This document shows, piece after piece, positions 52,131 to 60,377 of a stretch of 64,000 nt of DNA. The notes below the pieces were generated by a model. The model was not told where the DNA came from and searched no databases. It worked only from the letters and a program-made list of their open reading frames with translations. The DNA lies in NCBI GenBank assembly GCA_944326855.1, contig CALVFO010000030.1, forward strand, positions 1 to 64,000, read 5' to 3'. Every line of letters begins with the position of its first letter. Within the stretch, counting starts at the first letter, position 1. This DNA is from an uncultured Alistipes sp. (GTDB lineage: Bacteria > Bacteroidota > Bacteroidia > Bacteroidales > Rikenellaceae). The position numbers and the translations under genes were made by a program.

Positions 52131-54473
52131 ATGCAAAACACGACCCGGCGGAATTACCTGTTTTATGGATTGATGTTGCTGGTTTTCGGGGCATCGATTT
52201 GGGGAATTATGGTTCTGGGTGAACGCTTCGACGGTCAGTTCGATCCGACTCCCGTTTCGGTTTCGGGCGTTTCTCATGGATGGCAGGCCGACCGGCCTGA
52301 AGCGGCCGAAACCGGAGAACTGACACCGTTCGATCTTTTCTGGCAAGGTATGCGGACTCATCTGTCGCATCCGCTGCCGTTGCTGTTGTTGCAAATCATC
52401 TCCATTCTGATCGCGGTCCGTATCTTTTCGTTTCTGTTCAAATACCTGGGTCAGCCGGGCGTGATCGGAGAAATCTGTGCGGGCATTGTCTTGGGCCCTT
52501 CGGTGTTGGGCTATTTCTTTCCGGAGGTATTCGCTTTTTTGTTCTCGCCCGACTCGTTGGTGCCGCTGAATATCATCAGCCAGATCGGGTTGGTGCTTTT
52601 CATGTTCATCATCGGAATGGAACTCGATCTGGGCACCATCCGCAAAAAAGCCAGCGAGACGCTGGTGATCAGTCATGCCAGCATCATCGTGCCGTTTTTC
52701 GGCGGAGTCGTGCTGTCGTATTTCGTGTTTCCGGAGTTCGGAGCGACGCATACGACGTTTTTGCCGTTTGCGCTGTTTGTGGGAATTTCGGTCAGTATCA
52801 CGGCCTTCCCGGTGCTGGCCCGGATTATTCAGGAACGCAACCTGAGTAAAACTCCGATGGGTATGCTGGCCATTGCCAGTGCGGCGAATAACGATATTAC
52901 CGCCTGGTGCCTGCTGGCGGCCATTATCGCCATTGCCAAGGCGGGCAGTATTGCCAGCGCGGGTTTTACCCTGCTGGCCGCTGTCCTGTATGTTTTATTC
53001 ATGTTCTTGGCGGTCAAACCGTTCATGAAGAAGATCGGGGATATCTATCACAGCCAGGAGGTGGTCAACAAAACCCTGGTGGCATTTATTTTTCTGGTAT
53101 TGATCCTTTCTTCCTATATCACCGAGATTCTGGGGATTCATGCGCTTTTCGGGGCTTTTGTGGCCGGGGTCATTATGCCCGATAACATCAATTTCCGGCG
53201 CGTGATGACCGAAAAGGTCGAAGATGTGGCACTGGTGCTGTTCTTGCCGTTGTTTTTCGTCTTCACGGGGTTGCGTACCGAGATCGGATTGCTCAATACA
53301 CCCCATTTGTGGGGAATCTGCGGTTTGTTTATCGTGGTTTCCATTGCCGGGAAATTATGCGGAGCCGCTTTCTCGGCCCGTTTTGTCGGAGAATCCTGGA
53401 AGGACAGCCTCTCGATCGGGGTCTTGATGAATACGCGTGGGTTGATGGAACTCATCGTGCTGAACATCGGGTATGAAATGGGCATCCTCCCGTCGTCCAT
53501 TTATGTGATCTTCGTCATCATGGCCTTGTGTACGACCTTTATGGCGACCCCTTCGTTGGTGTTGATCGAAAAGTGGTTCGACCGGGGAAGACGGACTCGT
53601 CGGCAACAGGCGGTTCGTCGGGTTTTGTTGCGTCCGCGGATTCTGATCGCTTTTGCTCGTCCGTCGAGTGCTCCGGTTTTTTTGCGGATCGTGCATTTGT
53701 TGTGCGGACGTTATGTCTCGGGAGCTAAAACGACGGTGCTGCACTTTACCATCGGGACCGAAACCAATCCGATGTATGCCGGACGCTTTTCGCGGGAAAG
53801 TTTCGAACCGGTCGAGGCCGAAAGCAAACGTCTCGGATTCCCGATCGAAACCGTATATGGGGTCACCGACCATTATCAGAAAGATCTGTTGGAAATCGTG
53901 CGCAGGGAACAGTACGATTTCGTGTTGGTGGGTGCCGGGCCCAACTTTATCTCCGATTATGTCGTTCCGGGGCGCAGTAGCCTGTTCTTGCCGGCGGAGC
54001 TGCATCGGATCAATTATCGGTTGCGTCCGAATCAATGGTTTTTCCTCGGGGAATCGGCTCGGGACAAGTCCAAACGGTTATTCAATCATATTCCGGCGAC
54101 TTTCGGGGTGTTTGTCGATCGGGGGTATCAGGGAGCACGTCACATCGGAGTGTTGCTGGCTGATCAGCGGGATCGTCAGTTGTTGCTTTACACGTCTTCC
54201 GTGGCTGGTGGGGCCGAGGTGACGGTTCGGGTGGCCGACTCGACCTTCATGCCTGAGGTCGAGGCTGAGATGGCGGCGCAGCCCTCTCCCGAACGCGAGC
54301 ATTGCCATCTGGATCCTCCCGGTCAACCCTTCATGGAATTTCTGCAAGGGAAAGACCTGATCATTATCAGCTATATTTGCTGGTTGAGCATCACTCAGTT
54401 GCAGACTTCGCACATCGCCCTGTTGCCTTCATTCTTGGTGATCAAACCATTTTCGGCAGAAAAAAATCCGTAA
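52131..54473 (+). CDS. Cation:proton antiporter (CPA2 type) with C-terminal universal-stress-like domain
   Basis: 780 residues. A single N-terminal helix and a loop precede a 12-helix Na+(K+)/H+ exchanger domain (~85-500; GVIGEICAGIVLGPSVLGYF in part, ANNDITAWCLLA with the ion-binding Asp pair region, LFGAFVAGVIMP, LMNTRGLMELIVL). The C-terminal ~250 residues (RPRILIAFARPSSAPVFL, FVLVGAGPNFISDY) resemble paired USP domains that bind nucleotides. It exports Na+ or K+ in exchange for protons. Single-gene unit. Confidence 0.9.
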   Translation: MQNTTRRNYLFYGLMLLVFGASIWGIMVLGERFDGQFDPTPVSVSGVSHGWQADRPEAAETGELTPFDLFWQGMRTHLSHPLPLLLLQIISILIAVRIFSFLFKYLGQPGVIGEICAGIVLGPSVLGYFFPEVFAFLFSPDSLVPLNIISQIGLVLFMFIIGMELDLGTIRKKASETLVISHASIIVPFFGGVVLSYFVFPEFGATHTTFLPFALFVGISVSITAFPVLARIIQERNLSKTPMGMLAIASAANNDITAWCLLAAIIAIAKAGSIASAGFTLLAAVLYVLFMFLAVKPFMKKIGDIYHSQEVVNKTLVAFIFLVLILSSYITEILGIHALFGAFVAGVIMPDNINFRRVMTEKVEDVALVLFLPLFFVFTGLRTEIGLLNTPHLWGICGLFIVVSIAGKLCGAAFSARFVGESWKDSLSIGVLMNTRGLMELIVLNIGYEMGILPSSIYVIFVIMALCTTFMATPSLVLIEKWFDRGRRTRRQQAVRRVLLRPRILIAFARPSSAPVFLRIVHLLCGRYVSGAKTTVLHFTIGTETNPMYAGRFSRESFEPVEAESKRLGFPIETVYGVTDHYQKDLLEIVRREQYDFVLVGAGPNFISDYVVPGRSSLFLPAELHRINYRLRPNQWFFLGESARDKSKRLFNHIPATFGVFVDRGYQGARHIGVLLADQRDRQLLLYTSSVAGGAEVTVRVADSTFMPEVEAEMAAQPSPEREHCHLDPPGQPFMEFLQGKDLIIISYICWLSITQLQTSHIALLPSFLVIKPFSAEKNP

Positions 54474-54822
54474 TTCATGGCAGAACATGCAAGGGGCCTG
54501 ATGGGTCGGCTTCTGGCACGCTGAACGACGCTCGACACCGGATCAAAGGTCGGTGACTGATCCGAACGCATGGAGGCCGGGGTCGCTTCAGGGTGTCATG
54601 GAGGCAGCATTTTCTCGATTGTTTCTCGGAGCAAGAAAGTAGGGGAGAAATCAGGAGGGGACGAGAGCGAAGAGATGAGCCGAAAACAAGGGATCGGGAA
54701 TGGAACTTTCTCCGAACGGTTTTGGACAAAAGTCTGTGTGGCCCTGAGCTCAGGGGTTTTCGGGGCCTACACGTTTCCGGTCGGGATAGAGAGTCTCCTA
54801 CTCGGTAGGCTGCGGTATTCAT
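54474..54822 (+). other. Intergenic region, no gene seen
   Basis: No recognisable protein in any frame and no clear terminator after the antiporter gene. Confidence 0.35.
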
Positions 54823-54846
54823 ATTGGGTAATTGGGTAATTGGGTA
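54823..54846 (+). repeat. 8-bp tandem repeat (three units) in a promoter
   Basis: ATTGGGTA three times in a row, without mismatch. Each unit supplies a TTG that could act as a -33 element for the -7 box at 54855. Confidence 0.9.
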
Positions 54847-54862
54847 AAATCAATTACCTTTG
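54831..54862 (+). promoter_or_regulatory. Promoter of the structured RNA
   Basis: ATTG in the second repeat unit (54831-54834), 20 bp, TACCTTTG (54855-54862). Predicted start near 54869. Confidence 0.65.
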
Positions 54863-54868
54863 AATATG

Positions 54869-55155
54869 AAATACGGGAAATGAAGCGGCTGTCATCAGCA
54901 GCACGGTCCCGGGTATTGTCAAGACATATTGTTGAATACATAGGAGGTAAGACACCTTTTATACCTAACCGTAAATCTCGCGACCTCTCCGGGAACGGAG
55001 AGATGATTTCTTCGGTATAATTGTTGTCTCGGCCTAAGTCATGTCCTGTCTCTGCCTGTGAGGGAAGAGTACGGGACAGGCTTGGGCGCAGGACAGTTTT
55101 CGAAGATAGGCTCGCGAGGCCGACGGTTAGGAACTTGTCTCTGCGCCCTTTTTTT
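54869..55155 (+). ncRNA. Structured transcript: small RNA or attenuating leader
   Basis: About 287 nt from the predicted start to a T-run. Helices seen: AATAC/GTATT with GGG/CCC enclosing GCTG/CAGC (54870-54917); AGGT/ACCT near 54944-54957; CTCTCCG/CGGAGAG with a GGAA loop (54985-55002); TGTCCTG/CAGGACA (55042-55048 with 55089-55095) enclosing GCCTGT/ACAGGC. The strand CAGGACA is also part of the terminator stem, so the two helices exclude each other, as in attenuators. A 46-codon frame (54880-55020, MKRLSSAARS...) lies in the 5' part and may be a leader peptide. No match to tmRNA, RNase P RNA, SRP RNA or a known riboswitch; a 6S-like RNA cannot be excluded. Confidence 0.6.
55084..55155 (+). 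terminator. Intrinsic terminator abutting a start codon
   Basis: GGGCGCAG-GACA pairs with TGTC-T-CTGCGCCC (12 bp, one bulge) over a ~40-nt loop, then seven T directly before the ATG at 55156. Confidence 0.75.
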
Positions 55156-55650
55156 ATGCTTATGAAAAACTCTTTTACTCCTGACATCCGAGAATGGCTG
55201 GCCGTTGAAAGTCAGGAGGAAGTCTGTGCGGAATGGGAAGAAGGTTTGGATCAACGGCCTTGGGAAAGGAGTTTCGACCTTGCTCCGGAAGATTTCGAAA
55301 CGGCGTTAATCGGAGAGTGGATCTGTCTGGGATGTTGTGTGCGCGAAGGCTCGTGCGGGTGGCGAGTGGATCACCGGATTACAAGTCCGGTGAAGCGCTG
55401 GCGGTTTTACCCGGAAGGCCTTTTGTGGGAGGAGAAAGAGGGTGTCGGCGGTGCGTGGTTCCCCTATTCGGTCTATCGGGCCCGTGGGGAGCTGTTCATC
55501 ATGCGGGATCCCCGTCCCGGCCGTTGGCATCGGGAAGAGAGGTATGGCCTGGCCAGACTGGATTCAGAGGTGTTGTGGCTGTATGAACCGCCTTTCGAGG
55601 ACGAAGAGCATCCACCGTGTCATAGCCTGGTCTTTCGGCGTGGGAGATAA
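55156..55650 (+). CDS. Hypothetical protein, Trp- and Cys-containing, lipocalin-like?
   Basis: 164 residues (or 162 from the ATG at 55162). No signal peptide and no family I recognise. It contains DFETALIGEWICLGCC (about 39-54), REGSCGW and VKRWRFYPEGLLWEE, then strand-like segments PYSVYRARGELFIM and EVLWLYEPPF; eleven Trp. The 'GEW...W.F...G...' pattern recalls lipocalin-like domains in Bacteroidetes. The frame is open further upstream but would run through the terminator, so the start after the T-run is chosen. Expression is probably limited by that terminator. Confidence 0.7.
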   Translation: MLMKNSFTPDIREWLAVESQEEVCAEWEEGLDQRPWERSFDLAPEDFETALIGEWICLGCCVREGSCGWRVDHRITSPVKRWRFYPEGLLWEEKEGVGGAWFPYSVYRARGELFIMRDPRPGRWHREERYGLARLDSEVLWLYEPPFEDEEHPPCHSLVFRRGR

Positions 55651-55708
55651 CCCGAGGCCGATGCTTGTTCGGACCGGGCAAGAGAGCGCAACCTCCTTGT
55701 TTATACGA

Positions 55709-55738
55709 ACAGCGACCGGAATTTTTTCCGGTCGCTGT
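55709..55738. terminator. Bidirectional terminator between convergent genes
   Basis: ACAGCGACCGGAA, a TTTT loop and the exact complement: a 13-bp stem between the hypothetical gene and the DUF4838 gene. Confidence 0.8.
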
Positions 55739-55763
55739 CGTGATTCGAGAGGATGTCGTCGGT

Positions 55764-57992
55764 TTATCGTACGACGATTTCGTCGATGAACATCAGGGCA
55801 TCGTCCCCCGAATAGTAGTGCCATACGGGGCAAATGTCCATGCTGTTGATTTTCAGTTTGACATACCGGGCCTGTCGGGGTTCGAAATCAAAGGTATACA
55901 ATTTCGTTCCGAAGAAGGGATCCTTGGTGACGGTATGGGTGACGGCTTGTCCGGCCTGCGAGAAATGCTGGCCGTCGATCGAGGTGAAGGCTTCGATGCG
56001 TTCGGGCAGGAAGGCCGACTCCCAGAGAATCTGCAGATGATGGGAATCGACGTGCCGGACGGTTTCCACTTTTTCGAGGTCGACGGTCAGTTCCACCGTG
56101 GGTTGGTAGAAGCCCAACCATTGGGTGATCCAGATTTGCGTGCCGTGCAGACCGTCGGTCAGCAGGGGTAAACCCTGTCCCTGTCCGTCGCGTTTTTCGC
56201 TGACCGGAACGTTCGAAGTGACCGGTTTGCGATAAGCCAGGTTTCCTTCTTGTTGTACCTGAGCCATGTAGAGCATCTGATTCCGGTACTCATCCGGGGT
56301 GCTGTGATGTTCGGTTACGCGCCAGACCCCTTGTTTTTTACACAGTTCGGTAAATTCGTCCAGTCGATCCAACCATTCCTGCTTGGCTTGCCACTTGCCG
56401 TCTTTCTCTTCGAGGAAGCCGCGGGGGCCGTACGGATCTTTACGGCTGATCTCCATGGCGGCAAAGTAAAGAGATTTGCGGGCGATTTTCACCCGGGTTT
56501 GGATTTCGGGATCATCGGCCGTGGCCTCCACGGCCTGATCCATCAGGGCGAGGTATTGTTCCATTTTGTCGGCCGACAGCCAGGTATCGGCATATTCAGC
56601 CGCGTAGCGGTGCAGGCCGAGCCATTGTCCCGATTCCTGCATGTTGTGGCAGATCAGGTCGATGTATTGGCGGATATAGGGACCTCCCTGACCGTAGTAA
56701 CCGTTGAGAAATTCGTTCATCAGCGCGTCGAAATCCTGATAGGGATCCCACAGCAGTTTGGAAACGACGTAGCTGCGCATCTCGCAGAGTTCGCCGCCCT
56801 GAATACCGCAACACTGTTCGAAGAAGGTCTTGACACCGTGAGAAGCAAAATATTGGATGTTGGGTTGCAATACGTACCAGTTGGGGAAAGGACGTTGCAG
56901 TTCGTTGAAACTGACCGCGTAGTCCCACATGAAGATGTTGTCGGTCAGTCGGGCCCAGTCTTCCATGTCGCGGCAGAAATCGGCGCTGGTCGAGTCTTCG
57001 GCAATCGGCATGGCTCGGTTGCATTCGATGCTGCAGAACATGATGTTGACGTTGGGGGCCGGTTTGGTTTTCGGGGCTTTGCGTGTGTACTGATAGCCTA
57101 AGGTCGAGATGGTTTTGTCGGGGAAGCGTTCGGCCACCTGGTTGACGAAACGAATGACCGATCCGGCCGGACTGCCTTCTTCGGCATCGATGGCGGCGCA
57201 GTGTTCGCACTGGCAGTATTGGAAGTTGTCGTTGCTGCTGACCGACCAATATTGGGCGTCAGGATTTTTGGCGATTTCTTTGGCCAGGTTTTGGCAGATG
57301 ATCTCCAAGACCGCCGGATTCGACAGGCAGGGTTGGGTTTTGCTGCGGCGTCCTTTGACCAGCGCAAAATACTCGGGGTGGGTTTCATAGAGTTCGTGCG
57401 GCAAAAGAATGTCGAACGTGTGCACGAACAATCCCCAGTTGTCTCGTTCTCCGTCAGGGGTTTGGCTCAGACGCAGCCAGTCGTTGGTGAGCGTATCCAG
57501 CGGGAGCCCCGATACGTAACGTTCGGTGAATACCGGAACCTGAATGTCGTTCAGGGTGGCGGGAAGCGTCAGTCGGGCTTTTCGGGGGACGGTTTCGGCC
57601 TGAGGGGTATAGTGGCGAACGCCGAAGTAATCTTCCAACAGTGCATATACGCCGTACAGGGTTCCTTTGCGCGGGCCCCCCTGGATTGCCAGTTTCGGAC
57701 CCAGGGTGCGGATTGCGAATCCGTCGGGCCCCAGACTGTCTAGTTGAGCGTATGTGGCCCGGTTGGTGCCTCCGATCAGAATTTCATGGTCGATGGCGGC
57801 GGCGGTGTCGCGGACGATGGGCAATTCGCAGTCGGAAATGGTTTTCAGGTAGCGTTGCAGTTCGGTCGCTGCCCGGGTTTCGGTTTCGGTGGCCTGATTC
57901 GGGATGACGATGGTGTAGTCGTTCAGCGTCAGTTTTCCGGAACAGGAAGCCAATAAAAGGGCTAAGGTGCCCCATAAAAACAGTTTTTTCAT
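55764..57992 (-). CDS. DUF4838 glycosidase-like lipoprotein with discoidin-type C-terminus
   Basis: 742 residues. Lipobox LLASC (Cys17). The N-terminal GH20b/alpha-glucuronidase-like domain (~20-150) has TRAATELQRYL and LIGGTNRATYAQ. The central DUF4838 barrel has WSVSSNDNFQYCQCEHC, GYQYTRKAPKT, WDYAVSFNELQRPFPNW in part and GGELCEMRSYVVSKLLWDP in part. A C-terminal F5/8 C-type (discoidin) carbohydrate-binding domain (~600-742) ends ALMFIDEIVV. It is predicted to act on glycans at the surface; activity unknown. TATCTTTA at 58080-58087 (minus) may be its -7 box. Confidence 0.88.
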   Translation of the reverse strand: MKKLFLWGTLALLLASCSGKLTLNDYTIVIPNQATETETRAATELQRYLKTISDCELPIVRDTAAAIDHEILIGGTNRATYAQLDSLGPDGFAIRTLGPKLAIQGGPRKGTLYGVYALLEDYFGVRHYTPQAETVPRKARLTLPATLNDIQVPVFTERYVSGLPLDTLTNDWLRLSQTPDGERDNWGLFVHTFDILLPHELYETHPEYFALVKGRRSKTQPCLSNPAVLEIICQNLAKEIAKNPDAQYWSVSSNDNFQYCQCEHCAAIDAEEGSPAGSVIRFVNQVAERFPDKTISTLGYQYTRKAPKTKPAPNVNIMFCSIECNRAMPIAEDSTSADFCRDMEDWARLTDNIFMWDYAVSFNELQRPFPNWYVLQPNIQYFASHGVKTFFEQCCGIQGGELCEMRSYVVSKLLWDPYQDFDALMNEFLNGYYGQGGPYIRQYIDLICHNMQESGQWLGLHRYAAEYADTWLSADKMEQYLALMDQAVEATADDPEIQTRVKIARKSLYFAAMEISRKDPYGPRGFLEEKDGKWQAKQEWLDRLDEFTELCKKQGVWRVTEHHSTPDEYRNQMLYMAQVQQEGNLAYRKPVTSNVPVSEKRDGQGQGLPLLTDGLHGTQIWITQWLGFYQPTVELTVDLEKVETVRHVDSHHLQILWESAFLPERIEAFTSIDGQHFSQAGQAVTHTVTKDPFFGTKLYTFDFEPRQARYVKLKINSMDICPVWHYYSGDDALMFIDEIVVR

Positions 57993-58216
57993 GGTTTGGG
58001 TCGATTATCGGAACCGGATGTTGCAGGGTATCAGACGTTGTTTCTGAAAACATTAAAGCCCGGTTTCGGATTGGCAGCCTAAAGATAAAAAAATTTAGGA
58101 ATAATCTGGACGTCGCGGGAGAAAGCAGTATCGGGTTAGATCGTCTGGAGGGAGGGGTGGCCTCTGGAAGGGCTGATACCTTGAGCAAAGACGTCGGATG
58201 GCGGCCCGCTTTGATG

Positions 58217-58255
58217 CCCGGAAGCCCGGACCCCATTCGGGTCCGGGCTTCCGGG
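58217..58255 (-). terminator. Very strong hairpin after the LuxR gene
   Basis: A perfect 17-bp GC-rich stem (58217-58233 with 58239-58255) around CATTC, about 58 bp past the LuxR stop. No T-run on either side. Confidence 0.6.
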
Positions 58256-58312
58256 ATATTCTTGTGGGACGAGGAGAGTCAGGTTCTCTCGGGAGCGGTG
58301 ATTTCAGCCTTT

Positions 58313-58942
58313 CTATTTCAGTCCCCCGGCAGCAATCCACTCGTCCTGATCGATCATTTTGTTCAACAGGGCATAGATGGTCAGTCCCGAAACGGTTTTG
58401 ATTCCGGTTTTGCGACTGATGTTTTTTCGGTGCGAAATGACCGTGTAGACCGAGATGTGGTGCATGTCGGCAATCTGTTTGTTGGTCAGACCGCGGGCCA
58501 CGGCCACCAGGATCTCTTTTTCCCGGCCCGAAAGTTCATAGCCGTCCGAATGGGCGGGTGCGGGACGACTCTCTTCGAGGGCTTTGCGTAACTTGCGGAT
58601 GATCTGGGCGGGTTCATCGTACAGGCTGATATGACCGTCGTATTGTTTGAGCGCATCCTCTTCCATCAGCCCGTATACGACGGCGACCAGAGCCATTTCC
58701 CCCAACGTCGGAGCCAGACTGCGTACCAGCAGTCGCTTCTGGTAGTCGATTACCGAGGGGTTGATCAATAACAGGTCGGGATGCAGGCGTGGCAGTTGTT
58801 CCAGCCCGTGCGTCAGATCGGCATAGACGCTCAGATTTTCGAATTCGGGGTGCTCGGACAGCAAGCTCCGGATTCCCCGCGAAACGATGGCCGACGGCTC
58901 GATGAGTATCAGCCGGTAGCGGTGGGGTCTATCGGTTTTCAT
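58313..58942 (-). CDS. LuxR-type regulator with a degenerate receiver domain
   Basis: 209 residues. A receiver-like domain (~8-125) is followed by a LuxR/NarL helix-turn-helix (~136-195, LSGREKEILVAVARGLTNKQI in part, VYTVISHRKNISRK). The position of the phospho-acceptor Asp holds Asn (PDLLLINPS, N61), and the usual acidic pair is reduced to E15, so it is not expected to be phosphorylated normally. It overlaps the hemerythrin gene upstream by 14 bp, suggesting coupled translation and a shared function. Confidence 0.92.
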   Translation of the reverse strand: MKTDRPHRYRLILIEPSAIVSRGIRSLLSEHPEFENLSVYADLTHGLEQLPRLHPDLLLINPSVIDYQKRLLVRSLAPTLGEMALVAVVYGLMEEDALKQYDGHISLYDEPAQIIRKLRKALEESRPAPAHSDGYELSGREKEILVAVARGLTNKQIADMHHISVYTVISHRKNISRKTGIKTVSGLTIYALLNKMIDQDEWIAAGGLK

Positions 58943-59675
58943 GGCTTTCGAGCTGGGCTACGTAGGGAATCAGAATATGGTTTTCGATGAGGGTGTGTTT
59001 GTTCAGGTCCTCTTCCAGCAGAAAGATGTCGAACAAAACCTCGTCGCGCAGATCGGCCTGAGAGTTTTCAGGCAGGTATTTGAGAATGATGTTTTGCAGG
59101 TCGTTGAGTTTTTCCTCGATGTTGCTGTGATTGCGTTCGAACTGTTCGATGCTGTATCCGTTGCCGGGACGTCCTTCCGCCAGATCGCGGATATAGGGAA
59201 AGACCGTCTCTTCCTCGTAGGCGAAATGGTGGAGGGTTTCCTGTTGGTAGTCGTCGATGAAGCGTTCGAGGATTTTCAGATGGATAGGCTCGCAGGGGCT
59301 GGCCATCTGACGGACTTTCTGACGCAGGAGGGGTATCTGTCGGGAATAATATTGGTGGGATCGATGCAGGTAGTCGATCAGTTCGCTGACCTTGAGACGC
59401 TCGATCCATTCGTCGGGCAGTGGGAGGTTGTCGCTGCTGTGGATGCGGCAGATCATCAGGAAAAAATCGGGAGAGATCTCGTAGCGGCGGCACATCTCCT
59501 CGACGTTGGTTTCGCCGAAGCCCAGGGCGATACCCATACGGCGTAAGACGAACAGTAGTTTGTAATTGGCCTGAATCAGGTCTGCCAATTTACTTTTGGG
59601 CGAAAAAAGCCATGGCGAATCTTGGCCGGGGAAGGCAGACCCCTCCGGGATAGCACCGTTTTTAGGAGTTTTCAT
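58929..59675 (-). CDS. Hemerythrin-domain protein, RIC/ScdA-like
   Basis: 248 residues. The N-terminal ~60-residue segment (SKLADLIQANYKLLFVLRRMG in part) resembles the ScdA/RIC N-terminal domain but lacks its Cys pair; one Cys is present (EEMCRRYE). The hemerythrin four-helix part (~90-245) has di-iron ligands in YLHRSHQYY, TLHHFAYEEETVFPYI, FERNHSNIEE and HTLIENHILIPY. It is likely to bind oxygen or NO, or to serve iron-sulfur repair. Co-translated with the LuxR regulator. Confidence 0.9.
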   Translation of the reverse strand: MKTPKNGAIPEGSAFPGQDSPWLFSPKSKLADLIQANYKLLFVLRRMGIALGFGETNVEEMCRRYEISPDFFLMICRIHSSDNLPLPDEWIERLKVSELIDYLHRSHQYYSRQIPLLRQKVRQMASPCEPIHLKILERFIDDYQQETLHHFAYEEETVFPYIRDLAEGRPGNGYSIEQFERNHSNIEEKLNDLQNIILKYLPENSQADLRDEVLFDIFLLEEDLNKHTLIENHILIPYVAQLESHENR

Positions 59676-59744
59676 AGGGAATATTGTTTCGTTGAACCAT
59701 TCTTTTGAGGGCTTGGGTGTGAGAAGAAAGCCCGTTGGAATCGT

Positions 59745-60107
59745 TTAACGAACCGGAGGTGCGCGTCGTGGAATCCATCGTTCACCGACCTCGGCGATGC
59801 GGTAAGGGGGTGGGCAAAGTAAGGGAGGGTAGCTCGTACGGCAGATGCGCAACAGCAGGTCAGCCACGAACAGAATCAGCAGGATGTGAGAAAGTTGCTG
59901 AATGGTTTGGTAGGCTGCTCTCGAATGGTGATGGGTCGGAGCGTTGGCTTCGTGATGCCAGACCGGATGGGAATGAACGATCAGGCCGTCCGGTTCGGCG
60001 TGGACGTGATAGAAGAGGGTTGTACCGCCGTAATACCCGACAAACAAGAGCGTGAGCAGGAGACTTTCCAGTATGGTGACCGATCGTTTCACGAAAGCAG
60101 GACGCAT
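59745..60107 (-). CDS. Small His-rich membrane protein
   Basis: 120 residues from the ATG at 60105-60107. Two hydrophobic segments (ILESLLLTLLFVGYYGG and LSHILLILFVADLLL) flank a loop with about twelve His, including FYHVHAEP, VHSHPVWHHE and THHHSRA. I believe similar small proteins occur in other Bacteroidales. The loop could bind Zn, Ni or Cu on the periplasmic side. No enzymatic motif. It has its own -7 box, TACTTTTG. Confidence 0.8.
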   Translation of the reverse strand: MRPAFVKRSVTILESLLLTLLFVGYYGGTTLFYHVHAEPDGLIVHSHPVWHHEANAPTHHHSRAAYQTIQQLSHILLILFVADLLLRICRTSYPPLLCPPPYRIAEVGERWIPRRAPPVR

Positions 60108-60124
60108 CAAGAAGGCTTACCCGA

Positions 60125-60132
60125 CAAAAGTA
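60125..60132 (-). promoter_or_regulatory. Promoter -7 box for the His-rich gene
   Basis: TACTTTTG on the minus strand, an exact match to TAnnTTTG, 17 bp before the ATG. Confidence 0.55.
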
Positions 60133-60377
60133 CGAAAATAAAATAGAAATATTGAGACGGTTTTCTCCTTGAAAACGAGGAAAATTTTGTGTGTTGAGGC
60201 GGTAGCGGAGGCTGTTGGGACGCGAAATGCGTAGGAAACGAGCCGTGGCGTATTTGCCGTCAGGGGATCGCGATCGACGGGAACGAGGGCTGTTTTCCCG
60301 GAGATATCCCTGTATGTGGGGAGGGACTGGTATCAGAATCCCCATCGGTGGGGATTGCGGGAGCTGTTTTGAATCTT

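Noticed and set aside
54869..55155. tmRNA, RNase P RNA or SRP RNA
   Set aside because: GAGGGAAGAGTACGGGAC faintly recalls the RNase P motif GAGGAAAGTCC, but the other conserved regions, length and closing stems are missing; there is no tRNA-like 3' end for tmRNA and no SRP tetraloop helix.
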